This document shows positions 5,269-11,909 of a DNA stretch of 12,497 nt, piece after piece; position 1 is the stretch's first letter, and the number at the start of each line of letters is the position of its first letter. Location of the stretch: positions 1-12,497 of the forward strand of contig CAYGVJ010000154.1 in assembly GCA_964353255.1 (NCBI GenBank), written 5' to 3'. A program made the translations under genes and the position numbers. This DNA comes from VFZS01 sp964353255. GTDB taxonomy: Bacteria > Acidobacteriota > Terriglobia > Bryobacterales > Bryobacteraceae. A model generated the notes under the pieces. The model was given only the letters and a program-made list of their open reading frames with translations, had not been told where the DNA came from and did not search any database.

Positions 5269-7722
5269 ATGGGATTGGTGGGTCCCCTGCTCCAGGATCT
5301 GCGTTTCGGTCTGCGACTGCTGGTGAAGCACCCGGGCTTCGCCGCGCCGGCAGTGCTCACCCTGGCCCTGGGCATCGGCGCCACGACCGCCATCTTCAGC
5401 GTGGTCAACACCGTCCTGTTGCGCCCGCTCCCCTACCACGAACCCGACCGCCTGGTGTGGATCTGGGCCAGCAGCCCCACCCGCGGCATCCCGTTTCATT
5501 TCTTCCAGTACCCGGATTTCGTGGACTGGCGCGCGCAGGCGCGCTCGTTCGAGTCCATGGCGGCCTACTCGCCGAGCGCGGCGGCCCTGACCGGCGGCGC
5601 TGAGTCCGCCGACCCGGAGTACGTTCCGAGATTGCGGGTGAACGCGGCCTTCTTCCACGTGCTGGGCATCCGCCCGGCGCTGGGGAGAGACTTCGTCGAG
5701 GCGGATGACCGCCCGGGCGCGGCGCGGGTCGTCGTAGTGAGCCACGAGCTGTTCGAGCGGCGCTTCGGCGGGGACCCGAACCTCATCGGGAGAGCCATCA
5801 CCCTGGACGGCGAGGACCACACCGTCATCGGGGTGCTGCCGGCGGGTTTTCGCACCATGCACATGCAGGTACAGGCGTATACGCCGATCGCGCTGGGCGG
5901 CAGCCGCAGCGGGCCGGAGCGCAACTTCAGCCTCGCCGCTTTCGCCCGCCTGAAACCGGGCGTGCGCCGGAAGCAGGCCCAGGCCGAGACCGACGCCATA
6001 GTGGGCCGCCTGGACGCGGAGTACTTCCGCAAGGCCCAGCGCGGCATCCGGCTGTGGGGGGCGCGTGAGTTCCTGGTCCGCGACGTGCGCTCGAGCTTGC
6101 TGGTGCTGCTGGCCGCCGTGGCGCTGGTGCTGCTGGTTGCCTGCGCCAATGTCGCCAACCTGCTGCTGGCGCGGGCCAGCGCCCGGGAAAAGGAACTTGC
6201 GGCACGCATTGCGCTGGGCGCGGGACGAGGGCGTATTGTCCGGCAGTTGCTCACCGAAAGCTCGCTGCTCGGCCTGCTGGGCGGCGGCCTGGGCCTGGCG
6301 CTGGCCTGGTGGGGCGTGAGACTTCTGGTGCTGGTCACGCCTCCCAACTACCCGCTGGTGGCGGGAACCCGCGTCGATCTTCGGGTGTTGGGGTCTGCCC
6401 TGCTGGCGTCGTTGCTGACCGGGCTGGTATTCGGCCTGGCCCCCGCCCTGGCGGTCTCGCGCGGAGACGCTTGTGCCGCGCTCAAGGAAGGAGGCCGGAG
6501 CACGGCTGCCGGCGCCCGCCACGGTCGATTGCGCGGCCTGCTGGTCGTCTTCGAGGTGGCCCTGGCGCTGGCGCTCACCGTGGGCGCGGGACTGCTGCTC
6601 AAAGGGTTTCTGCGGCTTCAGCAGGTCAATCCGGGGTTCAATGCGCGCGGCGTGCTGATTGCCGGCCTGAACCTTTCCTCGGCCAGGCACTCGACGCCGC
6701 AGAAGCGCCTCGAGTTTCACCGGGAGTTCTTGAACCGGCTGGAAGCGACACCGGGAGTGAAGGCTGCCGGAATTGTCACGGCGCTCCCGCTGAGCGGCAT
6801 CAACATGGGCGCCGCCATACACATCGAAGGACGCGCGGAGCCACGGCCGGATGAGGCGCCCACGGTGTGGTGGCGCTCGGCCACCGCGGGCTACTTCCGC
6901 GCTCTCGAAATCCCGCTGCGGCGGGGCCGGCTCTTCACCGAGCACGACAACGAGAACTCAGAGAGGGTGGCTCTGGTCAATGAGGCCATGGCCCGGCGCT
7001 TCTGGCCCGGCGAAGACCCCCTGGGCAAGCGGTTCGGGCTGGGATTGACCCACCGGCCCGTTCCCAATCAGCCTGTGCCGGCCTGGATCACGGTGGTGGG
7101 CGTGCTGGGTGACGTGCGGCACACGGCGCTGGCCCAGGCGGCCGAACCGGAGTTCTTCATGCCCTACATGCAGCGGTCTTATCCGGCGGTGGCCGTGGCC
7201 GTCAGAACGGCGGCCGAGCCGGCCCGCCTGGCGTCGGCGCTGCGCGCTGCGGCGGCCGCGGTGGACAGGCAGCAGCCGGTCTCGCAGGTGGCGAGCCTCG
7301 AAGAGCGCCTGGTGAATTCGATCGCCCCGCAGCGGCTGGCCGTGTGGCTGTTGGGCATCTTCGCCGCCCTGGCGACGGCGCTGGCGGCCCTGGGCGTCTA
7401 CGGCGTCATGTCGTTCTCAACCCAGCAGCGCACACAGGAGATTGGGGTGCGCCTGGCGCTGGGCGCGCAGCCCGCTGACATTCTGCGGCTAATCCTGCGA
7501 CAGGGAATGACGCTGGCAGGGACCGGGCTGACCGCCGGTCTGGGAGGCGCCTACTGCCTGGCGCGGTTCATGCACAGCCTGCTCTACGAAGTGAGTCCCG
7601 GAGATCCGCTGATTTACGGCGGGGGCGCGCTTACCCTGGCCGCAGTGGCGCTCGTGGCCGTCTGGATCCCGGCCCGCCGGGCCACGCGGGTCGCGCCCGC
7701 GGGGGCGCTGAGGCACGCCTAG
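5269..7722 (+). CDS. ADOP-type ABC transporter permease (MacB/FtsX family, duplicated)
   Basis: An 817-residue inner-membrane protein built as two fused MacB/FtsX units, the layout known as acidobacterial duplicated orphan permease. The first unit opens with LLQDLRFGLRLLVKHPGFAA and a membrane helix at about 24-50, then a periplasmic MacB-like domain (about 55-270). Its FtsX core at about 275-397 has three helices and the coupling sequence AREKELAARIALGAGRGRIVRQLL. The second unit begins with a helix at about 422-445, has a second periplasmic domain (about 455-680), and a second FtsX core (685-802) with the matching RTQEIGVRLALGAQPADILRLIL. MacB-type permeases use ATP hydrolysed by a separate subunit to drive mechanotransmission or export of peptides, lipoproteins or drugs. 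No ATPase gene is nearby, hence 'orphan'. The ATG at 5269 fits the family N-terminus although no good ribosome site precedes it. It is transcribed divergently from the PIG-L gene. Confidence 0.93.
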   Translation: MGLVGPLLQDLRFGLRLLVKHPGFAAPAVLTLALGIGATTAIFSVVNTVLLRPLPYHEPDRLVWIWASSPTRGIPFHFFQYPDFVDWRAQARSFESMAAYSPSAAALTGGAESADPEYVPRLRVNAAFFHVLGIRPALGRDFVEADDRPGAARVVVVSHELFERRFGGDPNLIGRAITLDGEDHTVIGVLPAGFRTMHMQVQAYTPIALGGSRSGPERNFSLAAFARLKPGVRRKQAQAETDAIVGRLDAEYFRKAQRGIRLWGAREFLVRDVRSSLLVLLAAVALVLLVACANVANLLLARASAREKELAARIALGAGRGRIVRQLLTESSLLGLLGGGLGLALAWWGVRLLVLVTPPNYPLVAGTRVDLRVLGSALLASLLTGLVFGLAPALAVSRGDACAALKEGGRSTAAGARHGRLRGLLVVFEVALALALTVGAGLLLKGFLRLQQVNPGFNARGVLIAGLNLSSARHSTPQKRLEFHREFLNRLEATPGVKAAGIVTALPLSGINMGAAIHIEGRAEPRPDEAPTVWWRSATAGYFRALEIPLRRGRLFTEHDNENSERVALVNEAMARRFWPGEDPLGKRFGLGLTHRPVPNQPVPAWITVVGVLGDVRHTALAQAAEPEFFMPYMQRSYPAVAVAVRTAAEPARLASALRAAAAAVDRQQPVSQVASLEERLVNSIAPQRLAVWLLGIFAALATALAALGVYGVMSFSTQQRTQEIGVRLALGAQPADILRLILRQGMTLAGTGLTAGLGGAYCLARFMHSLLYEVSPGDPLIYGGGALTLAAVALVAVWIPARRATRVAPAGALRHA

Positions 7723-7725
7723 AGT

Positions 7726-7777
7726 TTGACTTGGCCCCGCCGTCTCCTCACCATTGAGTAAGGAGATGAAGAGGCGG
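7726..7777 (+). promoter_or_regulatory. Possible promoter and palindrome controlling the antitoxin/toxin pair
   Basis: The 63-base gap after the permease holds TTGACT (7726-7731, 5 of 6 matches to a -35 box), but no good -10 box at the right spacing. It also holds a two-part hairpin: CCGCC (7737-7741) pairs with GGCGG (7773-7777) and TCTCCT (7743-7748) pairs with AGGAGA (7761-7766) around a 12-nt loop. AbrB-type antitoxins commonly bind palindromes in their own promoter, so this is a plausible autoregulatory site. It might instead act as a weak terminator for the permease gene; no T-run follows. Confidence 0.35.
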
Positions 7778-7785
7778 TAAGGACA

Positions 7786-8028
7786 ATGCCCACTGCCACG
7801 CTCACGACCAAGGGCCAGATCACCATCCCCAAAGCGGTTCGCGATCGGCTGCGCCTGCGCACCGGGCAGCGACTGGAATTCCAGTTCGATCCCAAGGGCC
7901 AGCTTGTCCTGACGCCCCGCACGCGCGACATTCGGGCCTTGAAAGGCATTCTGCGTTCGCCGCGACCGCGGGCAGTGTCGGTCCAGGAAATGAATGAGGC
8001 TATCGCCGAGGGCTTCTCGAGACTGTGA
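7786..8028 (+). CDS. AbrB/SpoVT-type antitoxin (VapB-like)
   Basis: An 80-residue protein. Residues 3-45 form the swapped-hairpin AbrB DNA-binding domain: TATLTTKGQITIPKAVRDRL, then LRTGQRLEFQFDPKGQLVL. The tail (about 50-80, with VSVQEMNEAIAEGFSRL) matches the helical toxin-binding segment usual in VapB antitoxins paired with PIN toxins. Such proteins repress their own promoter and neutralise the toxin RNase by binding its active site. The ATG at 7786 has AAGGA at 7779-7783, a rather tight spacing of 2 bases, and a GAGG farther upstream. The stop codon overlaps the GTG start of the following PIN remnant (GTGA, 8025-8028), the standard translational coupling of toxin-antitoxin operons. The antitoxin itself appears complete. 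Confidence 0.9.
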   Translation: MPTATLTTKGQITIPKAVRDRLRLRTGQRLEFQFDPKGQLVLTPRTRDIRALKGILRSPRPRAVSVQEMNEAIAEGFSRL

Positions 8029-8189
8029 GGAGCCTGGACACCAACGTCTGCCTGGAGATCTACCACCGCGGCAAGGGCAACTTCACCGACTACCTGATCG
8101 GGGAGATCAGCCGCCAAGCCGGCTGCCGTGATACGGTCACCTTCGATCGCGGGCTGAAGGGCGCGCCCGGCTTCACGCTGCTGGGTTGA
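8025..8189 (+). pseudogene. VapC/PIN-domain toxin remnant with large in-frame internal deletion
   Basis: Directly coupled to the antitoxin stop (GTGA overlap) is a 54-codon frame starting with GTG. It reads RSLDTNVCLEIYHR, then GKGNFTDYLIGEISRQAGC, then RDTVTFDRGLKGAPGFTLLG. The first block is the PIN N-terminus with the first catalytic Asp (D5). The second and third are the PIN C-terminus, with the conserved Asp of the (F)xDxLI motif (D22) and the TFD Asp (D41). Complete PIN toxins are about 125-140 residues; the middle 70-80 residues, including the conserved central Glu and most core helices, are absent. The frame is kept and there is no stop until the normal end. It is most likely a non-functional scar of a VapC ribonuclease. 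A minimal peptide still made and bound by the antitoxin cannot be excluded. Confidence 0.8.
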
Positions 8190-8191
8190 GC

Positions 8192-8223
8192 CGCGGGTAG
8201 GGCGGATGGGCTCCTACCCCGCG
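8192..8223. terminator. Hairpin between convergent VapC remnant and mannonate-dehydratase-like gene
   Basis: CGC-GGGTAGG (8192-8201) pairs with CCTACCC and, after a one-base bulge, GCG (8213-8223), around an 11-nt loop. It lies between two converging genes and includes the stop codon of the minus-strand one, so it may act as a bidirectional terminator. There is no T-run on either side, which weakens the call. Confidence 0.4.
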
Positions 8224-9302
8224 AACTCCGCGATTGCCCGCTTGAGCAGGGCCTTCATGTAGCCGATGCTGTAGGCGGTGCCGGCCCGGCCCCCTCCGGC
8301 CATAGCCGGGATGTGGTCGGCGATGACCGCCCCGTCGAAGTTCACCTCGCGGAGCGCCCGCATGACTTTGTACAAGTCCATGTAGCCGTCGTCCATGAAG
8401 GTTTCGACGAAGTGCGGCAGCGGAGCATTGACGTTGCGGAAGTGCACTTTGAAGATCCTGCCTTGCTTGCCGAAGTAGCGTATCGTCTCGATGACGTCCT
8501 TGCCCATCAGCTTGCCGCCCTCCAGCCAGCAACCGACGCAGAGGCACATGCCGATGTTAGGGCTGCCGGCGATCTCCAGGGCCTTCCGGTAGCCGTCGGA
8601 GCTCGAGAAGATGCAGCGCGGGACCCCGCCCAGTTCCGGCACGGGCGGGTCGTCGGGATGAATCCCGATGCGGATGCCTAGCTCCTCAGCCACCGGGACC
8701 ACTGCCTTGATGAAGTAGGTGTAGTTGTCCCAGATCTCCTGCGGGCTGTAGCGGCGGCCGTGCGTGAGCGGGCCTTGGAAGACCTTGCCGGCCCAATTGC
8801 CCCGGTCGGCTTTCTCCAGGTTGAAGCCGCGGGCGCGGGCGCCGCCGCGGGTCACCTCCGGCTCGGTGCTCCAGATACCGTTGCCCATGTGCGCGTAAGT
8901 TGTGTAGTAAATGCCGGCCCGGGCCAGGTTGCGGAGGTACTGCTTGTACTCCTCGACTTTCTGGTCGCGCCCAGGGAGGTTGAGCGTGACCTCCTCCATG
9001 TTGTGGACGCTGGAGTTTCCGATGTTCCACACCTTGAGGCCGGCGGCCTCGACCTTCTGGCGCAAGCGCAAGAAGTTTTCGTAGGTGGCCTTGGGCCCGC
9101 CGCCCGGGATGTTCACGTACTCCACCCCGAGCTGCCGGACGAGCTGGAGCTCCTCGTCGCTCGGCTCGCCGGAAACCTGAACCGACAGCTTGATGCCCGG
9201 CGGCCACTTGGGCAGCTTGGCGGCGCGGGTCTGCGACCCGGCGGCGCCGCCCGTGATGCCGGCCAGGGCCAGCCGGTTGAATTCTCTGCGGCCAGTTTGC
9301 AT
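8214..9302 (-). CDS. Tat-exported mannonate dehydratase-like TIM-barrel protein
   Basis: A 362-residue protein. Residues 1-27 look like a twin-arginine leader (GRREFNR, then LALAGITGGAAGSQTRAA). The remainder is a xylose-isomerase-like TIM barrel close to mannonate dehydratase (UxuA), which dehydrates D-mannonate to 2-keto-3-deoxygluconate using Mn2+. The diagnostic IHPDDPP is at 214-220. Probable metal ligands by alignment with the family are H215, C255 (in CVG), H287 (VHFRN) and D329 (IADHIP); the Asp-His pair and a closing GTAYSIGYMKALLKRA also fit. The ATG at 9302 is preceded by AGGAG with 6-base spacing; the frame runs further upstream only as antisense noise. It follows the transporter pair by 14 bp and is probably the third gene of that operon. 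UxuA is normally cytoplasmic, so the Tat leader is odd and the true substrate may differ; a related epimerase or isomerase role is the alternative. Confidence 0.8.
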   Translation of the reverse strand: MQTGRREFNRLALAGITGGAAGSQTRAAKLPKWPPGIKLSVQVSGEPSDEELQLVRQLGVEYVNIPGGGPKATYENFLRLRQKVEAAGLKVWNIGNSSVHNMEEVTLNLPGRDQKVEEYKQYLRNLARAGIYYTTYAHMGNGIWSTEPEVTRGGARARGFNLEKADRGNWAGKVFQGPLTHGRRYSPQEIWDNYTYFIKAVVPVAEELGIRIGIHPDDPPVPELGGVPRCIFSSSDGYRKALEIAGSPNIGMCLCVGCWLEGGKLMGKDVIETIRYFGKQGRIFKVHFRNVNAPLPHFVETFMDDGYMDLYKVMRALREVNFDGAVIADHIPAMAGGGRAGTAYSIGYMKALLKRAIAEFAG

Positions 9303-9316
9303 TTGCCTCTCCTGCT

Positions 9317-9670
9317 TCAGCGCCCGCCCAGGCCGATCAAGCCGATGCCCAGCAGGATCAGCAGCACCCCGAGGCACTTGTGGCGCGTCAGCGACTCCTG
9401 GAAGACCAGCCGGGACCACAGCATAGTCCACACGTAGCCCAGCGAAACCATCGGGTAAAGCACGCTCAGCTCCCCGTGCCGCACCCCAAGGACGAAGAAA
9501 TACGAGGACCCGACAAACAGCGCCACTCCGATCGCCAGGCGGAGATTGAGCACCAGGTAGCGCAGGCCCTGGTTCAGCTTGCCCGCGCCAGCCTTCAAGA
9601 ACACCGCGCCAAAGGAGCCGATGAAAGACGCCAGCAGGACCAGCCCGATGGAGGAGGCCGGGGTCTTCAC
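9317..9670 (-). CDS. Half-size EamA/SMR-like transporter subunit B
   Basis: A 117-residue membrane protein with four predicted helices (about 8-28, 36-62, 67-88, 98-115), a half-length member of the drug/metabolite transporter superfamily. It starts with GTG at 9670, sharing four bases (GTGA) with the stop of the preceding gene; the longer open frame upstream is not membrane-like. The block GELSVLYPMVSLGYVW (66-81) matches the partner gene's EELSILYPIISLTYVW, so the two are paralogues that probably form an antiparallel heterodimer, as in paired SMR proteins or the ArnE/ArnF lipid-sugar flippase. The substrate is unknown. Its place 14 bp before a sugar-acid-type enzyme hints at a sugar acid or related polar metabolite. 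Confidence 0.82.
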   Translation of the reverse strand: MKTPASSIGLVLLASFIGSFGAVFLKAGAGKLNQGLRYLVLNLRLAIGVALFVGSSYFFVLGVRHGELSVLYPMVSLGYVWTMLWSRLVFQESLTRHKCLGVLLILLGIGLIGLGGR

Positions 9671-10071
9671 TTCCTGCCGTCCTTTCCCAGGACCGCCACC
9701 CCCAGCACAATGGCGACGATGCCCAGCGTCCTCAGCCAGCCCAGCGATTCGCCGAAGAACACCATCGAAAGCCCGGCCACCCACACGTAGGTCAAGGAGA
9801 TGATCGGGTAGAGGATGGAAAGCTCCTCGTCGCGCAGGGCAAAAACGAACAGCACCGTCATCAGACCATAGAAAACGTAGCCGATGAACAGCGACGGGGT
9901 GGTCAACATGGCTACCGGGCTGGTGGTATGGGTGAGAGTGTTGGCCCCCAGCTTGATGAGGATCTGGCCCACCGCACCCAGGATGGTGCAGCCGAAGACC
10001 ATGGCGATCGAGCGGCGGCGCCTGGCCATTCTGGCGGCGGCCTCGGTGCTGCTAGCGGTGGCTGGGCTCAA
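9667..10071 (-). CDS. Half-size EamA/SMR-like transporter subunit A
   Basis: A 134-residue membrane protein with four predicted helices (from about residue 22 to 130), paralogous to the next gene and translationally coupled to it. The start is chosen as TTG at 10071 because GGAGG lies 4 bases upstream (10076-10080). ATG at 10029, fourteen codons in and before the basic stretch MARRRRS, is a reasonable alternative giving 120 residues. Conserved features are the first-helix GAVGQILIKLGA, the EELSILYPIISLTYVW loop-helix and GESLGWLRTLGIVAIVLGVAVLG, typical of EamA halves. It should sit in the inner membrane as one half of a heterodimeric transporter. It begins only 34 bp after the tRNA-Leu 3' end with no terminator between, so it may ride on the tRNA promoter. 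Confidence 0.82.
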   Translation of the reverse strand: MSPATASSTEAAARMARRRRSIAMVFGCTILGAVGQILIKLGANTLTHTTSPVAMLTTPSLFIGYVFYGLMTVLFVFALRDEELSILYPIISLTYVWVAGLSMVFFGESLGWLRTLGIVAIVLGVAVLGKDGRK

Positions 10072-10105
10072 CCATCCTCCCGGGTGGCTCGATGGCCGGT
10101 CGTCC

Positions 10106-10192
10106 TGGTGCGAACGGGGGGAGTTGAACCCCCACGGGGTCGCCCCCGCCAGATCCTAAGTCTGGTGCGTCTGCCAGTTCCGCCACGTTCGC
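10106..10192 (-). tRNA. tRNA-Leu, anticodon UAG (TAG)
   Basis: A complete class II tRNA of 87 nt including an encoded CCA (10106-10108). The acceptor arm is GCGAACG with CGTTCGC and discriminator A. The anticodon stem CCAGA/TCTGG carries the loop CTTAGGA, giving anticodon TAG, which reads CUA and related leucine codons. The long variable arm CGGGG-GCGA-CCCCG and the T arm GGGGG-TTCAACT-CCCCC confirm leucine identity. It stands 21 bp after the response regulator stop and 34 bp before the transporter gene on the same strand. The 3' half of a tRNA is a common integration site, but no duplicated tRNA end was seen here. Confidence 0.96.
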
Positions 10193-10213
10193 GCGGGTGG
10201 GGCTCTCGGGTCA

Positions 10214-10891
10214 TCATAGCACCGGCTCCCCCTCGGGCGCCCCGTGCGCCAACCCGGCGGAAACCGCCAGCCGCGTTAATTCCGCAACGTTGGTGACGCC
10301 CAGCTTCTTCATCATGGCCTTCCGATAGCTGCGCACGGTGTGCAACCCCAGGTCGAGGAGCACGGCAATCTCCTTGCTGGTCTTGCCCGCGGCGACCATG
10401 CGGAAAACCTGCAACTCGCGGGGCCCCAGCGCCGCCACCGCCACCGGCAACGGCTTGGGGTCCCACTGGCCGTTTTGGATGGAGGCTTGTAGCCGGCTGG
10501 CCACCTGCGGGCATGTATAGGATCCTCCCGCGGCCACTGTGCGCAGCGCTTCCAGCAAGTCTTCCGCCGAGGCGCTCTTCAGGATGACCCCCCGGGCCCC
10601 CGAGCGGAGCGCGGCCAGCAGCGAGCTTTCCGCCTCGGTTCCGGCCAGCAGGATGACCTTGCTCTCGGGGCAGTGGCGGAGGATCTCGATCGTAGCCTCC
10701 ACCCCACTGAGTTCCGGCAGGTCCAGGTCCATCAGAACCAGCTCGGGCCGATGGCGCTTCGCGAACCGCACCGCCTCCAAGCCGTCGCCGGCCTCCCCGA
10801 TTACGCGGAAGTCTTCCCACTGCTCGATGAGGACTTTTAAAGCCTCGCGGAAGATGCGGTGGTCATCCACCAAAAGAACGCTGAACGGCAT
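10214..10891 (-). CDS. NarL/FixJ-family response regulator (REC + LuxR-type HTH)
   Basis: A 225-residue cytoplasmic transcription factor. The receiver domain (about 1-122) has the acidic pair D9/D10, the phospho-acceptor D55 in LVLMDLDLP and the conserved K105 in GVILK. The position that is normally Ser/Thr, 22 residues before that Lys, is Ala (A83, in LLAGTEA), which may weaken the usual phosphorylation switch. A linker of about 30 residues leads to a LuxR/GerE helix-turn-helix (155-205): LGPRELQVFRMVAAGKTSKEIAVLLDL, then HTVRSYRKAMMKKLGVTNVAELTR. No histidine kinase lies in the window, so partner and target genes are unknown. The ATG at 10891 fits the family start; its ribosome site is weak. 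It follows the transketolase C-subunit gene by 52 bp, with a hairpin between. Confidence 0.92.
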   Translation of the reverse strand: MPFSVLLVDDHRIFREALKVLIEQWEDFRVIGEAGDGLEAVRFAKRHRPELVLMDLDLPELSGVEATIEILRHCPESKVILLAGTEAESSLLAALRSGARGVILKSASAEDLLEALRTVAAGGSYTCPQVASRLQASIQNGQWDPKPLPVAVAALGPRELQVFRMVAAGKTSKEIAVLLDLGLHTVRSYRKAMMKKLGVTNVAELTRLAVSAGLAHGAPEGEPVL

Positions 10892-10924
10892 GGTGCGTCT
10901 TGCCAGCCAGGAAAACGCGGTGCC

Positions 10925-10945
10925 GACGACCGGTGGACCGGCGTC
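10925..10945 (-). terminator. Hairpin at the end of the split transketolase operon
   Basis: CCGGT (10930-10934) pairs with ACCGG (10937-10941), extended by GACG (10925-10928) with CGTC (10942-10945) past a one-base bulge. It overlaps the transketolase stop codon. On the minus strand a short TTTT lies about 13 bases further on. It may attenuate transcription into the response regulator gene; the 2-nt loop and distant T-run make it a weak terminator call. Confidence 0.3.
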
Positions 10946-11909
10946 AGGCGCGCTTCCTCGCCAGAACCTTCCGGGCGGCGGCGATCAAGTCGCGAGCCAC
11001 CAGTCCGTACTTGTCCAGCAGGCCCTCCGTAGCGCCCGACTCCGCGTAAGTGTCCCGTAGACCGATGAATTCCATCGGGCAGGGGTGCAACTCGGCCACG
11101 GCCTGCGCCACGCGCACGCCCAGGCCGCCGTCCACCAGGTGCTCTTCGGCCACCACCAGGGCGCCGGTCTGGGCCGCCGCGCGGCCAATGGCCTCCCGGT
11201 CCAGCGGCTTGACAGTGTGCACGTCGAGCACCCCCGCCGAGATGCCCTCCGCCGCCAGCGCCTCTTGGGCGCGGATGGCCTCGGCCACCAGCAGACCGTT
11301 AGCCACGAACGTCAGATCCGAGCCGGGGATCACTTCGACGGCTTTGCCGATCTCAAACTCCTGGTCCGCGGCATAGACCACCGGCACTTTCGGCCGCCCG
11401 GTGCGAATAAACACCGGCCCTTTGTGCGCCGCCGCCGCGCGAACCAGCGCCCTGGTGGAGACCTCGTCGGCGGGCGCCAGCACCACAAAACCCGCCAGCG
11501 AACAGGCCAAGCTGACCTCCTCGACGCTCATCTGGGAGGGGCCATCCTCGCCGATCGATATCCCGCTGTGCGTGCCCACCACCTTGACGTTGACGCGCGG
11601 GTAGGCCACCGCCACCCGCAGTTGCTCGAAGCTCTTGTTCAGTAGGAAGCAGGAGAAGCTGGCGGCAAACGGGATCTTGCCGCTGGAGGCCAGGCCCGCC
11701 GCGATTCCGACCATGTTCGCCTCGGCGATGCCGCAGGAGAAGAACCGGTCGGGGAACTCCGCGCCAAACAGGTGCGTGAACGTGGACTTCGAGAGGTCGG
11801 CATCCAGGGCCACGATGTCCCGATTCTCCCGGCCCAGCTCGACCAGGGCTCTGCCGAACGCCTCCCGGGTGGCCATCCCCGGCTTCAGCTCGAATTTCTT
11901 GCTCGCCAT
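10944..11909 (-). CDS. Transketolase, C-terminal subunit (split enzyme)
   Basis: A 321-residue subunit that, with the N-terminal subunit, makes a thiamine-diphosphate transketolase moving two-carbon units between sugar phosphates in the non-oxidative pentose phosphate pathway. Residues 1-180 are the pyrimidine-binding domain; E63 in SCGIAEANMVGIAAGL is the Glu that activates the cofactor. The substrate-site motif reads GISIGEDGPSQMSVEE (116-131), with Gln where E. coli and yeast enzymes have His (GPTHQ). From memory, animal transketolases have the same GPSQM form. Residues 190-321 form the C-terminal transketolase domain (FVANGLLVAEAI, then LDVHTVKPLD). The ATG overlaps the stop of the N-subunit gene (TAATG), so the two are translationally coupled. 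Dehydrogenase E1-beta and DXS share the fold, but the partner and motif favour transketolase. Confidence 0.9.
   Translation of the reverse strand: MASKKFELKPGMATREAFGRALVELGRENRDIVALDADLSKSTFTHLFGAEFPDRFFSCGIAEANMVGIAAGLASSGKIPFAASFSCFLLNKSFEQLRVAVAYPRVNVKVVGTHSGISIGEDGPSQMSVEEVSLACSLAGFVVLAPADEVSTRALVRAAAAHKGPVFIRTGRPKVPVVYAADQEFEIGKAVEVIPGSDLTFVANGLLVAEAIRAQEALAAEGISAGVLDVHTVKPLDREAIGRAAAQTGALVVAEEHLVDGGLGVRVAQAVAELHPCPMEFIGLRDTYAESGATEGLLDKYGLVARDLIAAARKVLARKRA

Noticed and set aside
5155..6945. Long minus-strand open frame extending the PIG-L gene upstream to nearly 900 residues
   Set aside because: It is antisense to the clearly coding ADOP permease, is low-complexity Arg/Gln/Ala-rich, and the real PIG-L start has a ribosome site and signal peptide at 5154.
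4246..9302. Shared HPDD motif in the PIG-L protein and the TIM-barrel protein as evidence of homology
   Set aside because: The motifs sit in different folds (AHPDDCD near the PIG-L N-terminus; IHPDDPP in the middle of the barrel) and are each typical of their own family.
9303..9710. N-terminal extension of the mannonate-dehydratase-like frame to 9710
   Set aside because: It overlaps the membrane transporter gene out of frame and lacks domain character; ATG at 9302 has AGGAG and starts the Tat leader.
10106..10192. tRNA-Leu as an integration site for a mobile element
   Set aside because: No integrase, no direct repeat of the tRNA 3' end and no foreign-looking genes beside it in this window.
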